DNA from: FW021-bin31 sp964478125
GTDB taxonomy: Bacteria; Bacteroidota; Bacteroidia; Chitinophagales; Chitinophagaceae
Assembly (NCBI GenBank): GCA_964478125.1
Contig: CAYZGR010000010.1
Coordinates: forward strand, 1-64,000
Length of the DNA stretch: 64,000 bases
Direction: 5' to 3'
A program made the translations under genes and the position numbers. Under the pieces are notes generated by a model. That model did not search any database and was not told the DNA's origin. It saw only the letters and a program-made list of their open reading frames with translations. Below, piece by piece: positions 36,252 to 44,681 of the stretch; position 1 is the stretch's first letter, and each line of letters begins with the position of its first letter.

Positions 36252-38471
36252 ATGAATCGAATTCTCAAAAAACCCATCAGGGAACTGGGCTACCATTTTG
36301 TAGAAAAAAAATATCTGCCCGGAGGGCAGGACGAATATTATTTGAGAAACAGACAGAATGCAGAACGCCCGGGAGACAAATCCTACAGACATTTATCTGC
36401 AAAAGAACTGGAAACATTGGTCCGGAATAACAATACCTCGGATAATTGGAACAACATCTGGGTAACAGATTTTTTTGATGCCGGTTTGGTCAAACGGTGC
36501 CACTTTTACGGCCTGGTAAGAATTGGAAAGCTGGAGCCTTATTATCTGGAATTTCACAACCTGAGATTACCTGTGGGTCTCTACAACAGTACCGTCAATT
36601 CCTGTGATATAGGAGATAATGTGGTCGTAGACAATGTGAATTCATTGGCCCATTACATCATTGGCAACGAATCCATCCTGGTAAATGTAAATGAGATGTC
36701 CACCACATCTCATTCGAAATTTGGGAATGGCATTATCAAAGACGGAGAAGAAGAAAGTGTCAGGATATGGATGGAGCTGTGTAACGAAAACGGGGGCAGG
36801 AAAGTAATGCCGTTTGACGGCATGTTGCCGGGAGATGCTTTTTTATGGAGCAAATACAGGGCAAATGCAAAGCTGATGCGGCGCTTTGAAGAATTTACCA
36901 AGAACCGGATTGATCATCACCGGGGTTATTACGGGACCATCGGGGAACGATGCATTATTAAGAATTGTAAAATCCTGAAAGACGTAAAGGTGGGAAACGA
37001 CGCCTACATAAAAGGGGCAAATAAATTAAAGAACCTTACCATCAACAGTAAAGAAGAAGCTGTTACTCAAATAGGAGAAGGCTGTGAACTGGTCAATGGA
37101 ATCATTGGCTATGGCTGCCGGATATTTTATGGTGTGAAAGCCGTAAGATTTATGATGGCGCCCTTTTCCAATCTCAAATATGGCGCACGGTTATTGAATT
37201 CTTATCTGGGCAGTAATGCCACGGTGTCCTGCTGCGAAGTATTGAACTCCCTGATTTATCCGGCCCATGAACAGCACCACAACAATTCTTTTCTCTGTGC
37301 AGCACTTCTGCAGGGACAAAGCAATATGGCCGCCGGTGCGACCATAGGCTCCAATCACAACTCCAGGGGAGCCGATGGCGAACTTATAGCCGGACGGGGG
37401 TTCTGGCCCGGTCTCTGTGTAAGCCTGAAACACAACTCCCGTTTTGCATCTTTCACGCTGATTGCCAAAGGAGATTTCCCCGCGGAAATAAACCTGCCGT
37501 TACCGTTTTCCTTACTAAGCAATGATACCAGTAAGGACCAGCTTGTCATTATGCCGGCCTATTGGTTCATGTACAATATGTACGCGCTGGCACGCAACTC
37601 CTGGAAACACAACCACCGCGACAAGCGTACGGAAAAAATACAGTTTATCGAGTATGACTTTTTGGCGCCGGATACCGTGGAAGAGATGTTAAATGCACTC
37701 CCTCTTTTAGAATATGCGACGGGAAAAGCTTTTTACAAAAATAAAAAAGAAAAACGCCCTGCCGACAAAAAAGAGATAAGGGAAAAAGGGGCTGCACTTT
37801 TAAATCGAAAGGCAAAATTAATTAACGATTTTACCATTTCTTTAGAAGGAATAGAAAGTTCTAAAAGACCGGTCATCCTAATTAAGATCCGGGAAGCCTA
37901 TGAGGCATACAAGAAGATGGTTCATTTATATACCATCAATCAACTGACTGATGAGAATAATGCCAGTTTGATAAAAAGTTTCAATTCCCTGAAGCGCCTT
38001 CAAAATAAAGCCGCGCGCTCCACCTGGATCAATGTTGGCGGCCAGCTTATTTCACAACCTGATGTAGAACAATTAACGAGAGCCGTAACGGATAAAAACA
38101 TTAAAAGCTGGGAGGAAGTCCATTATAACTATAGAGATCTGGGAAGATCCTATCGTAAGAAAAAGCTGCTGCACTCATTGGCCACCCTGCCAGCCCTCTA
38201 CGATATAGAACCTTCGCACTGTACCAGAGAAACATGGATCAAATGGGTAGAGGAAGGATTGCAAATAGCAAACTGGGTGAAAGATCAAGTCAATCTTTCC
38301 CGCCGGAAAGATTACAACAACCCTTTCAGGAAAATGGTCTATGATAATAAAAAAGAAATGGAAAAGATCGTGGGTAAGTTCGAAGACGACAGCTTTGTCA
38401 CTTACGCCAACGAACAAACTCAGAACCTGAATAAGGAAGTTAAAAAACTACTCCATAAATTAGAAGTATAA
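36252..38471 (+). CDS. DUF4954-family protein with left-handed beta-helix
   Basis: 739 residues, no signal peptide. The first part (about 85-430) shows hexapeptide-like repeats (NSTVNSCDIGDNVVVDNVN, GERCIIKNCKILKDVKVGN, GCELVNGIIGYGCRI), which predict a left-handed beta-helix as in acyl- and nucleotidyltransferases. The rest (about 430-739) is largely helical and charged. It matches the Bacteroidota-specific DUF4954 family (with a DUF6819-type C-terminal region); function unknown. Short stretches such as HEQHHNNSF and GSNHNSRGAD look like a conserved active-site face. It follows the MBL hydrolase on the same transcript. Confidence 0.85.
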   Translation: MNRILKKPIRELGYHFVEKKYLPGGQDEYYLRNRQNAERPGDKSYRHLSAKELETLVRNNNTSDNWNNIWVTDFFDAGLVKRCHFYGLVRIGKLEPYYLEFHNLRLPVGLYNSTVNSCDIGDNVVVDNVNSLAHYIIGNESILVNVNEMSTTSHSKFGNGIIKDGEEESVRIWMELCNENGGRKVMPFDGMLPGDAFLWSKYRANAKLMRRFEEFTKNRIDHHRGYYGTIGERCIIKNCKILKDVKVGNDAYIKGANKLKNLTINSKEEAVTQIGEGCELVNGIIGYGCRIFYGVKAVRFMMAPFSNLKYGARLLNSYLGSNATVSCCEVLNSLIYPAHEQHHNNSFLCAALLQGQSNMAAGATIGSNHNSRGADGELIAGRGFWPGLCVSLKHNSRFASFTLIAKGDFPAEINLPLPFSLLSNDTSKDQLVIMPAYWFMYNMYALARNSWKHNHRDKRTEKIQFIEYDFLAPDTVEEMLNALPLLEYATGKAFYKNKKEKRPADKKEIREKGAALLNRKAKLINDFTISLEGIESSKRPVILIKIREAYEAYKKMVHLYTINQLTDENNASLIKSFNSLKRLQNKAARSTWINVGGQLISQPDVEQLTRAVTDKNIKSWEEVHYNYRDLGRSYRKKKLLHSLATLPALYDIEPSHCTRETWIKWVEEGLQIANWVKDQVNLSRRKDYNNPFRKMVYDNKKEMEKIVGKFEDDSFVTYANEQTQNLNKEVKKLLHKLEV

Positions 38472-38542
38472 CTTTTTTCGTCTTCTATCCTCCGTCGAAA
38501 AAGAGAGAAACTTTCCTTATTATTAACATGCTATTAGCTTGC

Positions 38543-38577
38543 GAAAGATAGAAGTTTTGAACTATCTTTCCCTTTTT
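38543..38577 (+). terminator. Probable terminator after the DUF4954 gene
   Basis: Perfect 9-bp stem GAAAGATAG/CTATCTTTC (38543-38551 with 38562-38570) with a 10-base loop, followed by CCTTTTT on the plus strand. The right arm includes the folA stop codon, so it may also shape the folA 3' end. Confidence 0.5.
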
Positions 38578-39062
38578 CTTTCCCACAACTGGAAAGCATA
38601 AAAATAAGCATTCTTTTCATCCGGTTCATGAGGTTCTATTCCAATCAGCTCCCATTCTGATAAATTAAAATGGGGAAAAAAGGTGTCTCCTTCAAAATCT
38701 TCATAAATACGGGTAAGATAGAGCCGATCCAACAGAGAGAGACATTGTTCGTATATTTGCGCCCCTCCTAAAACAAAAGCCTCTTCTTCGTCCAGCTCTT
38801 TAGCTCTTGCTATGGCTGCGGGAAGATCATGAACGACCTCTGCATCCGGAAGGGTATAATCTTTTTGACGGGTAATGACAATATTGGTCCTCCCCGGCAA
38901 TGCTTTTTTAAATGATTCATACGTCTTTCTCCCCATAATAACGGGATGTCCCATGGTGGTTTTCTTAAAAAACCGCATATCTGCCGGCAGCCGCCAGGGC
39001 AAGGCATTGTTTTTACCGATAACATTATTTTGCCCCATAGCGGTAATGGCTGAAAGATGCAT
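38562..39062 (-). CDS. folA: Dihydrofolate reductase
   Basis: 166 residues, normal size. It reduces dihydrofolate to tetrahydrofolate with NADPH. Family motifs: AMGQNNVIGKNNALPWRLPADM at the N-terminus (given in part: GKNNALPWRLPADM), the NADPH-binding GRKTYESF and TNIVITRQ, and FVLGGAQIYEQ. The acidic residue in the active site is Asp of PADM. thyA, its usual partner, is absent from the window. The gene is 46 bp downstream of the DUF3108 gene with a -7 box in that gap. Confidence 0.96.
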   Translation of the reverse strand: MHLSAITAMGQNNVIGKNNALPWRLPADMRFFKKTTMGHPVIMGRKTYESFKKALPGRTNIVITRQKDYTLPDAEVVHDLPAAIARAKELDEEEAFVLGGAQIYEQCLSLLDRLYLTRIYEDFEGDTFFPHFNLSEWELIGIEPHEPDEKNAYFYAFQLWERKRER

Positions 39063-39095
39063 AAAAAGATTTTTTGCCGTAGTGATCAGTGATTA

Positions 39096-39103
39096 CAAAA
39101 GTA
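39096..39103 (-). promoter_or_regulatory. Bacteroidota-type -7 box for folA
   Basis: Minus-strand TACTTTTG, 34 bp before the folA ATG. No TTG is found at the -33 distance, so this is a partial match. Confidence 0.4.
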
Positions 39104-39108
39104 GTTCT

Positions 39109-39900
39109 TTAATTCTTTTCTATCAGAGCTGAAAAGGGATTACGGAGATTTTGATATCCCACCAAATCCACCTTTATACTGCCTACCGTAATAGGGCTAT
39201 TGATCCGAAGCGGTATCCGGTTCCTGTCATCACTTACCCATACTTTCATTTTCTCTCCTCCTTCGAAAATGGTCCCTTTGATCAGCAATGGTTTGAAAAC
39301 GATCGCATGGAATTTCCCATAGTGGGTAGTTACCGTTTCCTTTCCCACGTATCGGATATATATATGATATAATTCATCATCCAAAAACATGGTAAAGGGG
39401 ATTTTATCACCGGGATTATATCTGTTGAAGTCTATATTTCGGGCGTAATAAATAGCGCTGATGACATCCTGCGTACATCTCAATATCTGATACGTACCAT
39501 TTCTCGATATAGCGGTATGTTTTCCATGGTTAAAACTGACTTTATTGTACTTGGTATAGCTGCCTTCGGAAACATTGCGAATAAACTCCAGGGGCAGCAT
39601 ACTTGCTGTATCGATGTAAGATTCATACTGATCACGAACCTTAAAGAACAGATCGTAAGTGGAAAAAGTGCGCCCCTTTCCTACCACATGCCAGGAAGGA
39701 TGTCCTTGAAAATTAACCAGACGGGTGGTAAAAGTAACTTCACCAGCACCGATATACATGAAACTTACATTATAATATACCTTGTACTTCAACCACTCTC
39801 CATCTTCAAATGCGCTATTGGTAATGCCGCAAAACCCCTGAGCCGCCAATGGGGGTATCCATGTAACTGAGAGTATAATAAGTAACAAAATCCGTTTCAT
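39109..39900 (-). CDS. DUF3108-family exported protein
   Basis: 263 residues with a signal peptide (MKRILLLIILSVTWIPPLAAQ). The body is beta-rich and matches DUF3108 proteins: FEDGEWLKYKVYYN, GAGEVTFTTRLVNFQGHPSWHV and, near the end, KVWVSDDRNRIPLRINSPITVG. Role unknown; a periplasmic or outer-membrane-associated protein of lipocalin-like shape is likely. It begins two bases after the membrane-protein gene upstream, so the two are cotranscribed. Confidence 0.82.
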   Translation of the reverse strand: MKRILLLIILSVTWIPPLAAQGFCGITNSAFEDGEWLKYKVYYNVSFMYIGAGEVTFTTRLVNFQGHPSWHVVGKGRTFSTYDLFFKVRDQYESYIDTASMLPLEFIRNVSEGSYTKYNKVSFNHGKHTAISRNGTYQILRCTQDVISAIYYARNIDFNRYNPGDKIPFTMFLDDELYHIYIRYVGKETVTTHYGKFHAIVFKPLLIKGTIFEGGEKMKVWVSDDRNRIPLRINSPITVGSIKVDLVGYQNLRNPFSALIEKN

Positions 39901-39902
39901 TC

Positions 39903-40916
39903 CTATTGTTTTGAAGGAAGCCGTACCTCGTGTTCTTCACTAAACACCTTGATCCCCGGTAACAAAACACTTCCCAATATAGCAGGAATTAAAAGATTTA
40001 CCAACCAAATCCCTAACGTGGCTGCCAGTATTGCCACCTTATTCGCGCTGATCAGACCTAAAAGCCAAATCCCAAGCTCTCCCCGTATTCCCAATTCGGC
40101 AATAGTGATCGTGGGAATTAATGCCAAACATACATAAATTAAAAACAGCATCATAAAGCCCTTCCACCATAACACGTTGGCTCCGAGCGCCTGAAGCAGA
40201 ATCAAATACTGTGCCGAGAAGACGATGTACCGGATCGCGGAAAGTCCCAAAATACCCAGCAGGCGGCTGTTTGAAAATACATTGATTATTTTTACAAAAC
40301 CCTTAAACCGGCGCAGCCAACGGATCCTTTGAAAAACCCATGTCAATCTGTCCAAATGGAAATAGAGCAATAGAGCCATCACAAATAAGACAACGGCCAG
40401 CGCCAGAAACAGCCATTCCCATATCAGGCCATTTTCCCTCTTGGTTTGAATGGGATCAAAGGCAAAGATGAAATACAAAATCCCCGTCATTCCAAAAAAC
40501 ATGGTGGTCATAAATTGACTCAGGCTCCCCACCCCGGTAACGCTTACGCCCTTAAGACGGTTGCCGCTTTTCAAGAACATGACGCGCCCCCCATATTCGC
40601 CCACCCGATTAGGGGTAATGATAGAAATAGACACCCCTGCCAGAATAGAATAAAAGGCTTTTCGAAAAGGCAATTTCTCAAAAGGGGCTACCAGAATTTG
40701 CCACTTGCGGGCCTCAATGCCCCAATTGACAAACATGAGTATAACTACCAGGAGAAGCGCCGGCCAATTGTCCTGAAGGTTATGTTTAACCCGGCTAAGA
40801 GACAAAGGAAGGTTTTCCTGCCGGGTCAACTGTCTGTATAGCGAGTAGCAAAGCCAAATAAACAGCAACATGCCGAAGCTGTAGTTGAATATTTTTTTGG
40901 TACTTTTGCTTAACAC
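39903..40916 (-). CDS. YbhN/MprF-flippase-type membrane protein (UPF0104)
   Basis: About 337 residues with eight or so transmembrane helices. It matches the lysylphosphatidylglycerol synthase transmembrane family (PF03706-type), here without the aminoacyl-transferase domain: EARKWQILVAP, AGVSISIITPNRVGEYGGR and the late ELGIRGELGIWLLG. Such proteins are thought to move or modify lipid-linked molecules; the substrate is unknown. The start is uncertain: the TTG at 40931 overlaps a strong -7 box, so GTG 40916 is preferred, with ATG 40871 as a fallback. It is coupled to the DUF3108 gene. Confidence 0.8.
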   Translation of the reverse strand: MLSKSTKKIFNYSFGMLLFIWLCYSLYRQLTRQENLPLSLSRVKHNLQDNWPALLLVVILMFVNWGIEARKWQILVAPFEKLPFRKAFYSILAGVSISIITPNRVGEYGGRVMFLKSGNRLKGVSVTGVGSLSQFMTTMFFGMTGILYFIFAFDPIQTKRENGLIWEWLFLALAVVLFVMALLLYFHLDRLTWVFQRIRWLRRFKGFVKIINVFSNSRLLGILGLSAIRYIVFSAQYLILLQALGANVLWWKGFMMLFLIYVCLALIPTITIAELGIRGELGIWLLGLISANKVAILAATLGIWLVNLLIPAILGSVLLPGIKVFSEEHEVRLPSKQ

Positions 40917-40928
40917 GGTATATTTTGG

Positions 40929-40960
40929 CAAACGTAAGGCAATATACGGAAAGGTACAAA
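40929..40960 (-). promoter_or_regulatory. Promoter for the YbhN-like/DUF3108 genes
   Basis: Minus-strand TTTG (40960-40957), a 20-nt spacer and TACGTTTG (40936-40929): one of the best matches in the window. It predicts transcription starting near 40922, only a few bases before the GTG start at 40916. Confidence 0.55.
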
Positions 40961-40992
40961 ATATATTCTCTGCTAAATGATTTTAAATATAC

Positions 40993-41568
40993 ATGGGCCA
41001 ATCAGGAGCTAAGCGACCGATAACGATACTGGGTATAGACCCCGGCACCCTTTTTATGGGTTTCGGTATCATCCGGCAAGCGGATAAGAAAATAATGCTG
41101 GTAGAGATGGGAACGCTTAAACTGGCTCAGGTTACAGATCCCTATGAGAGATTGTACAGGATCCATGAAAAGGTGTCCTCCCTCATCTGTTTACATAGTC
41201 CGGGATCTTTTGCAATAGAAGCCCCCTTTTACGGGAAGAACGTCCAGAGTATGCTCAAGCTTGGGCGGGCACAGGGCGTGGCATTGGCTGCCGCTTTGCA
41301 ATCCGGCATCAAAGCCAGCGAATATTCTCCCCGAAAAGTGAAAAAGTCCATTACAGGCAACGGAAATGCCAGTAAAGAGCAAGTAAGCGAAATGATCAAA
41401 CGAATTCTACACTGTAAGGTGGACAAACAACAGTTGGATGCCACTGATGCGGTAGCCGTAGCCATTTGCCATCATTTCCAACTTCAATCTGGAGCTCCGG
41501 GTCCCAAAGATGCGCCGAGAAGTTGGAAAGCTTTCATTCAAAAACATCCCGAAAGAGTCAGCCGGTGA
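40993..41568 (+). CDS. ruvC: Crossover junction endodeoxyribonuclease RuvC
   Basis: 191 residues. Holliday-junction resolvase with RNase H-like fold. The four acidic catalytic residues are present by count: D16 (GIDPGT), E76 (AIEAPFYGKN), D149 and D152 (LDATDAVAVAICH). The short hydrophilic C-terminal tail extends the E. coli length slightly. RuvA and RuvB are not adjacent. It is divergent from the YbhN-like gene; the next gene, a histidine kinase, starts 23 bp later on the same strand. Confidence 0.95.
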   Translation: MGQSGAKRPITILGIDPGTLFMGFGIIRQADKKIMLVEMGTLKLAQVTDPYERLYRIHEKVSSLICLHSPGSFAIEAPFYGKNVQSMLKLGRAQGVALAAALQSGIKASEYSPRKVKKSITGNGNASKEQVSEMIKRILHCKVDKQQLDATDAVAVAICHHFQLQSGAPGPKDAPRSWKAFIQKHPERVSR

Positions 41569-41591
41569 AAACACCCAAATAATCTGATTCC

Positions 41592-42863
41592 ATGAAATCT
41601 TCCACAATCAGAACGATGGTACTCGGGGTAACGATCCTGCTGGTGGTAGTTATGGGGGTTCAGTTATTCTGGCTCAGTAAAACCTACAAGCTTGAAGAGA
41701 ACGAATTTAATAACAAGGTAAGCAGTGCCTTGCGATCCATGATGGAGACCATTCGTTTCTCCAAACACGACACCACGCCTTTCGCGGGAGGGATCAGCCA
41801 ACCGCTGCCTAATTTTTTCATAGCACAAACCAAGTACCCGCTCGACAGCGACAGCGTAACTTTTGAGCTCAAAAAAGTCATTGAAGAGTTCTATATCTTC
41901 ACCAGCTTCAAATTCGGCATGTATGACAGCCGGACCGGTTCAATGCGACATGTGCGGTATATCTCCTATAACGGGCAAACAACAAAGCATGAATCCCAAT
42001 CCTTACCTGTTTTAAAAAGGCCCTACAATTATATAGGTGTATACTTTCCCCATCGCGAGACCTATATTATCAGGCAAATGAGCTTCTGGGTCTTTTCCAC
42101 TATTTTACTTTTACTGGTGATCGTAGGCTTCGGCATCAGTCTTTTTAAACTGTTCAGACAAAGACAGCTTTCCGAGATCCAGAAAGAATTTATCAATAAC
42201 ATGACCCACGAGTTTCGTACGCCCATTTCCACCATACAGATATCCACGGAAGTCTTTAAAAACAATGCTTCTATCCGGGCTGACAAGCGCTTATCCCAGT
42301 ATGCCACGATTATCGAAAAAGAGGTAAACCATCTCGAAAGCCAGGTTGACCGGGTCTTGCAGGTAGCCAAACTGGAAAATAACAAAATCATCCTGCAGAA
42401 AGAACCGATCAATATTCACGAGATCATCCGCTACGCCTCCATGAGTTTTAAAGAAAAGATCAACCTGAAAGGCGGACGATTTCTTCTTTCCCTTCGGGCT
42501 ACCCGACCGGTAATAGAGGCCGACCGGCTCCATTTCATCAATATTATATTTAACCTCATAGATAATGCCATTAAATATGTAGCCCATCCGGAGATCAAGC
42601 TCCGCACCTGTGATTATAAAAACGGGATCAGGATCTGTATTGCGGATAACGGCCCCGGCATACCTGAGAAATATCAAAAATTCCTGTTCACCCCTTTCTT
42701 CAGGGTTCCTACCGGAAATTTGCACGAGGTCAAGGGCTTTGGCCTGGGGCTTAATTATGTCAAGACCTATGTCCGGGCCCATGGAGGGCATATTCAGGTT
42801 GCCAGTAAACCGGGAAAAGGCGCTATCTTTACGCTATATTTTCCACAATCATCAAAGGCATAA
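41592..42863 (+). CDS. Sensor histidine kinase
   Basis: 423 residues. TM1 (about 9-29) and TM2 (about 164-187) bracket a periplasmic sensor region of roughly 130 residues with no known domain. HisKA follows with the phosphorylated H206 in NNMTHEFRTP, then the HATPase domain with N box (IFNLIDNAIKY), G1 (IADNGPGIP), and G2 (GFGLGLNYVK). No HAMP domain is evident between TM2 and HisKA. It forms a two-component system with the response regulator nine bp downstream. The signal is not predictable. Confidence 0.93.
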   Translation: MKSSTIRTMVLGVTILLVVVMGVQLFWLSKTYKLEENEFNNKVSSALRSMMETIRFSKHDTTPFAGGISQPLPNFFIAQTKYPLDSDSVTFELKKVIEEFYIFTSFKFGMYDSRTGSMRHVRYISYNGQTTKHESQSLPVLKRPYNYIGVYFPHRETYIIRQMSFWVFSTILLLLVIVGFGISLFKLFRQRQLSEIQKEFINNMTHEFRTPISTIQISTEVFKNNASIRADKRLSQYATIIEKEVNHLESQVDRVLQVAKLENNKIILQKEPINIHEIIRYASMSFKEKINLKGGRFLLSLRATRPVIEADRLHFINIIFNLIDNAIKYVAHPEIKLRTCDYKNGIRICIADNGPGIPEKYQKFLFTPFFRVPTGNLHEVKGFGLGLNYVKTYVRAHGGHIQVASKPGKGAIFTLYFPQSSKA

Positions 42864-42872
42864 GTTTATAAT

Positions 42873-43574
42873 ATGGAGAGGAAATCCGCTATTCTGTTGG
42901 TAGAAGACGATGTCAATCTGGGATTTGTTATCAACGACAATCTAAGAGAAGCAGGGTACGATATTACCCTTGCATATAATGGAGAATCCGGCTGGCAGCA
43001 ATTCCAGAAACAAAATTTTGATCTGGTCCTTCTGGACATCATGATGCCCAAAAAAGACGGAATAACGCTGGCCAGGCAAATCCGTGAAAAAAATGAGATC
43101 ATACCGGTTTTATTTCTCACGGCACGCTCTATGGAGGCCGACCGGATCGAAGGTTTTAAAGCGGGCGCCGACGACTACATCGTGAAGCCTTTCAGTATGA
43201 AAGAACTGTTGCTTCGCATTGCGGTCTTTTTACGCCGTACGCATGCACTCAACAGCGACAAAAATAAAAGTTATAACCTCTGCGGTATTACTTTTAATTA
43301 TGCCGAGCTCTCGCTGATTTATCCCGACCAATCTTCCATTTCCCTGACTCAGAAAGAAGCAGAATTGCTGAAATTTTTGTGCGAAAATCCCAACAGGACT
43401 TTAAGACGGGAGGATATACTGCTCCACGTGTGGGGCAAATCCGACTATTTTCTCGGCAGAAGCATGGACGTATTCATTACTAAATTACGCAAACACTTCA
43501 AATCCACCTCTCAAATAGACCTGGCCACCGTTCACGGGGTGGGATTCCGGTTTAATCTGGATTCCGATAACTAA
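42873..43574 (+). CDS. OmpR-family response regulator
   Basis: 233 residues. Receiver domain 1-120 with acidic pocket E11/D12/D13, phosphorylated D55 (LVLLDIMMPK), T83 and K105 (DDYIVKPF). The C-terminal winged helix (about 130-230) ends with FITKLRKHFKS and VHGVGFRF, as in OmpR/PhoB-type regulators. It partners the kinase directly upstream. Its last 23 bases overlap the convergent HIT gene. Confidence 0.94.
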   Translation: MERKSAILLVEDDVNLGFVINDNLREAGYDITLAYNGESGWQQFQKQNFDLVLLDIMMPKKDGITLARQIREKNEIIPVLFLTARSMEADRIEGFKAGADDYIVKPFSMKELLLRIAVFLRRTHALNSDKNKSYNLCGITFNYAELSLIYPDQSSISLTQKEAELLKFLCENPNRTLRREDILLHVWGKSDYFLGRSMDVFITKLRKHFKSTSQIDLATVHGVGFRFNLDSDN

Positions 43575-43962
43575 AGAGATGCGCCCGTATTTTTTGCTGC
43601 GCAGCCTTCAATTCCTCATCTGTCGGAGATAGTTTTTCCCGGGTAAAATTAATATCGTCCATGGTGTTGATCGGAATAAGGTGCAAATGGGCATGGGGAA
43701 CTTCCAATCCCACTACACTCATCCCTACCCTGTTACAGGGAAAGGCGGCCTCGATGGCCAGCGCGATGGGCTTGGCAAAAAGGAGCACCTCGCTCAGGTA
43801 CTCCTTTTCCATATCTATAAACCGGTCTACCTCTACTTTTGGGATAACCAACGTGTGCCCCTCCACGAGGGGATTGATATCCAAAAAAGCATAAAACTTA
43901 TCATTCTCGGCTATTTTATAGCTGGGTATTTCTCCTTTTATGATCTTACTGAAAATAGTCAT
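43552..43962 (-). CDS. HIT-family (HinT-like) nucleotide hydrolase
   Basis: 136 residues. The histidine triad PHAHLHLIP puts His at 90, 92 and 94, and the N-terminal FSKIIKGEIPSYKI and GHTLVIPK are typical of HinT. It is expected to hydrolyse purine nucleoside phosphoramidates such as aminoacyl-AMP. It follows greA by 34 bp and is probably cotranscribed with it. Its 3' end overlaps the response-regulator gene on the other strand by 23 bp. Confidence 0.93.
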   Translation of the reverse strand: MTIFSKIIKGEIPSYKIAENDKFYAFLDINPLVEGHTLVIPKVEVDRFIDMEKEYLSEVLLFAKPIALAIEAAFPCNRVGMSVVGLEVPHAHLHLIPINTMDDINFTREKLSPTDEELKAAQQKIRAHLFSYRNPD

Positions 43963-43996
43963 GATCCTTTTTTAGCATAAAACTAAGAAGAAAATG

Positions 43997-44470
43997 TTAA
44001 ATGGAAATATCATCAATCCGAAAACTGATTCTTCCCGCGGGAACCTGTATTTCTGCTACTTCTCCAAGTTTTTTACCCAGTATCCCTTTCCCGATGGGAG
44101 ATGAAACAGACAGTTTCTTAGCCTTCAGATCGGCTTCCTTCGGAGAAACCAATTGATAAGTAACCGCCTTTTTTGTTTTCAAATTGGTCAGGGTCACTTT
44201 ACACAATACGGAGACACGGGACAAGTCCAGATCTTTTTTATTTAAAACCCTTGTATGCACCAAGGTCTCTTCCAATTGTGCGATCTTAGCTTCATGTATT
44301 CCCTGCGCCTCTTTTGCCGCATCATATTCCGCGTTTTCCTTCAAATCACCTTTCTCTCTTGCTTCTGCAATCTGGTTGGCAATAGCTGTACGGCCCGTTG
44401 TTTTGAGCTCGTTCAGTTCCGCTCTCATCTTCTCCAGCGTTTCCTTCGTTACATAAGTTATGTCTGCCAT
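43997..44470 (-). CDS. greA: Transcription elongation factor GreA
   Basis: 157 residues: the N-terminal coiled-coil (about 1-75, ETLEKMRAELNELK, AREKGDLKENAEYDAAKEAQ) carries the acidic tip DLKENAEYD that reaches the RNA polymerase active site, and the C-terminal FKBP-like domain ends with SPIGKGILGKKLGEVAEIQVP. It stimulates cleavage of backtracked RNA. Its leader holds a terminator-like hairpin about 28 bp before the ATG. HIT gene downstream. Confidence 0.96.
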   Translation of the reverse strand: MADITYVTKETLEKMRAELNELKTTGRTAIANQIAEAREKGDLKENAEYDAAKEAQGIHEAKIAQLEETLVHTRVLNKKDLDLSRVSVLCKVTLTNLKTKKAVTYQLVSPKEADLKAKKLSVSSPIGKGILGKKLGEVAEIQVPAGRISFRIDDISI

Positions 44471-44497
44471 AATTTATTGTTTTTTAGGTTCGGACAT

Positions 44498-44535
44498 AAA
44501 AAAATACCCCCTGCCAGGCGCTATGGCAGGAGACA
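44498..44535 (-). terminator. Terminator-like hairpin in the greA leader
   Basis: On the minus strand a 12-bp stem (44535-44524 with 44516-44505, three G-U pairs, 7-nt loop) is followed directly by seven Ts (44504-44498). It lies 28-65 bp upstream of the greA ATG and downstream of a possible greA -7 box, so it could be an attenuator as well as the end of tyrS transcripts. Confidence 0.7.
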
Positions 44536-44580
44536 AAAAAAATAACGCTCCCTTCTCATGGAAGGTTGCGCCATGCAGCA

Positions 44581-44588
44581 CAAAGGTA
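44581..44588 (-). promoter_or_regulatory. Possible -7 box for greA
   Basis: Minus-strand TACCTTTG matches TAnnTTTG, 111 bp before the greA ATG. No TTG at the -33 distance, where the sequence is an A/T-rich run. Confidence 0.4.
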
Positions 44589-44681
44589 AGCGATTCGGAT
44601 AAAAGTAAAAAATTTTTTTAGCTGCTCCGGCCATTTATACCCGGACAAGGCTTATCGGGGCCGATCTCTCTTCTTTAGGCT

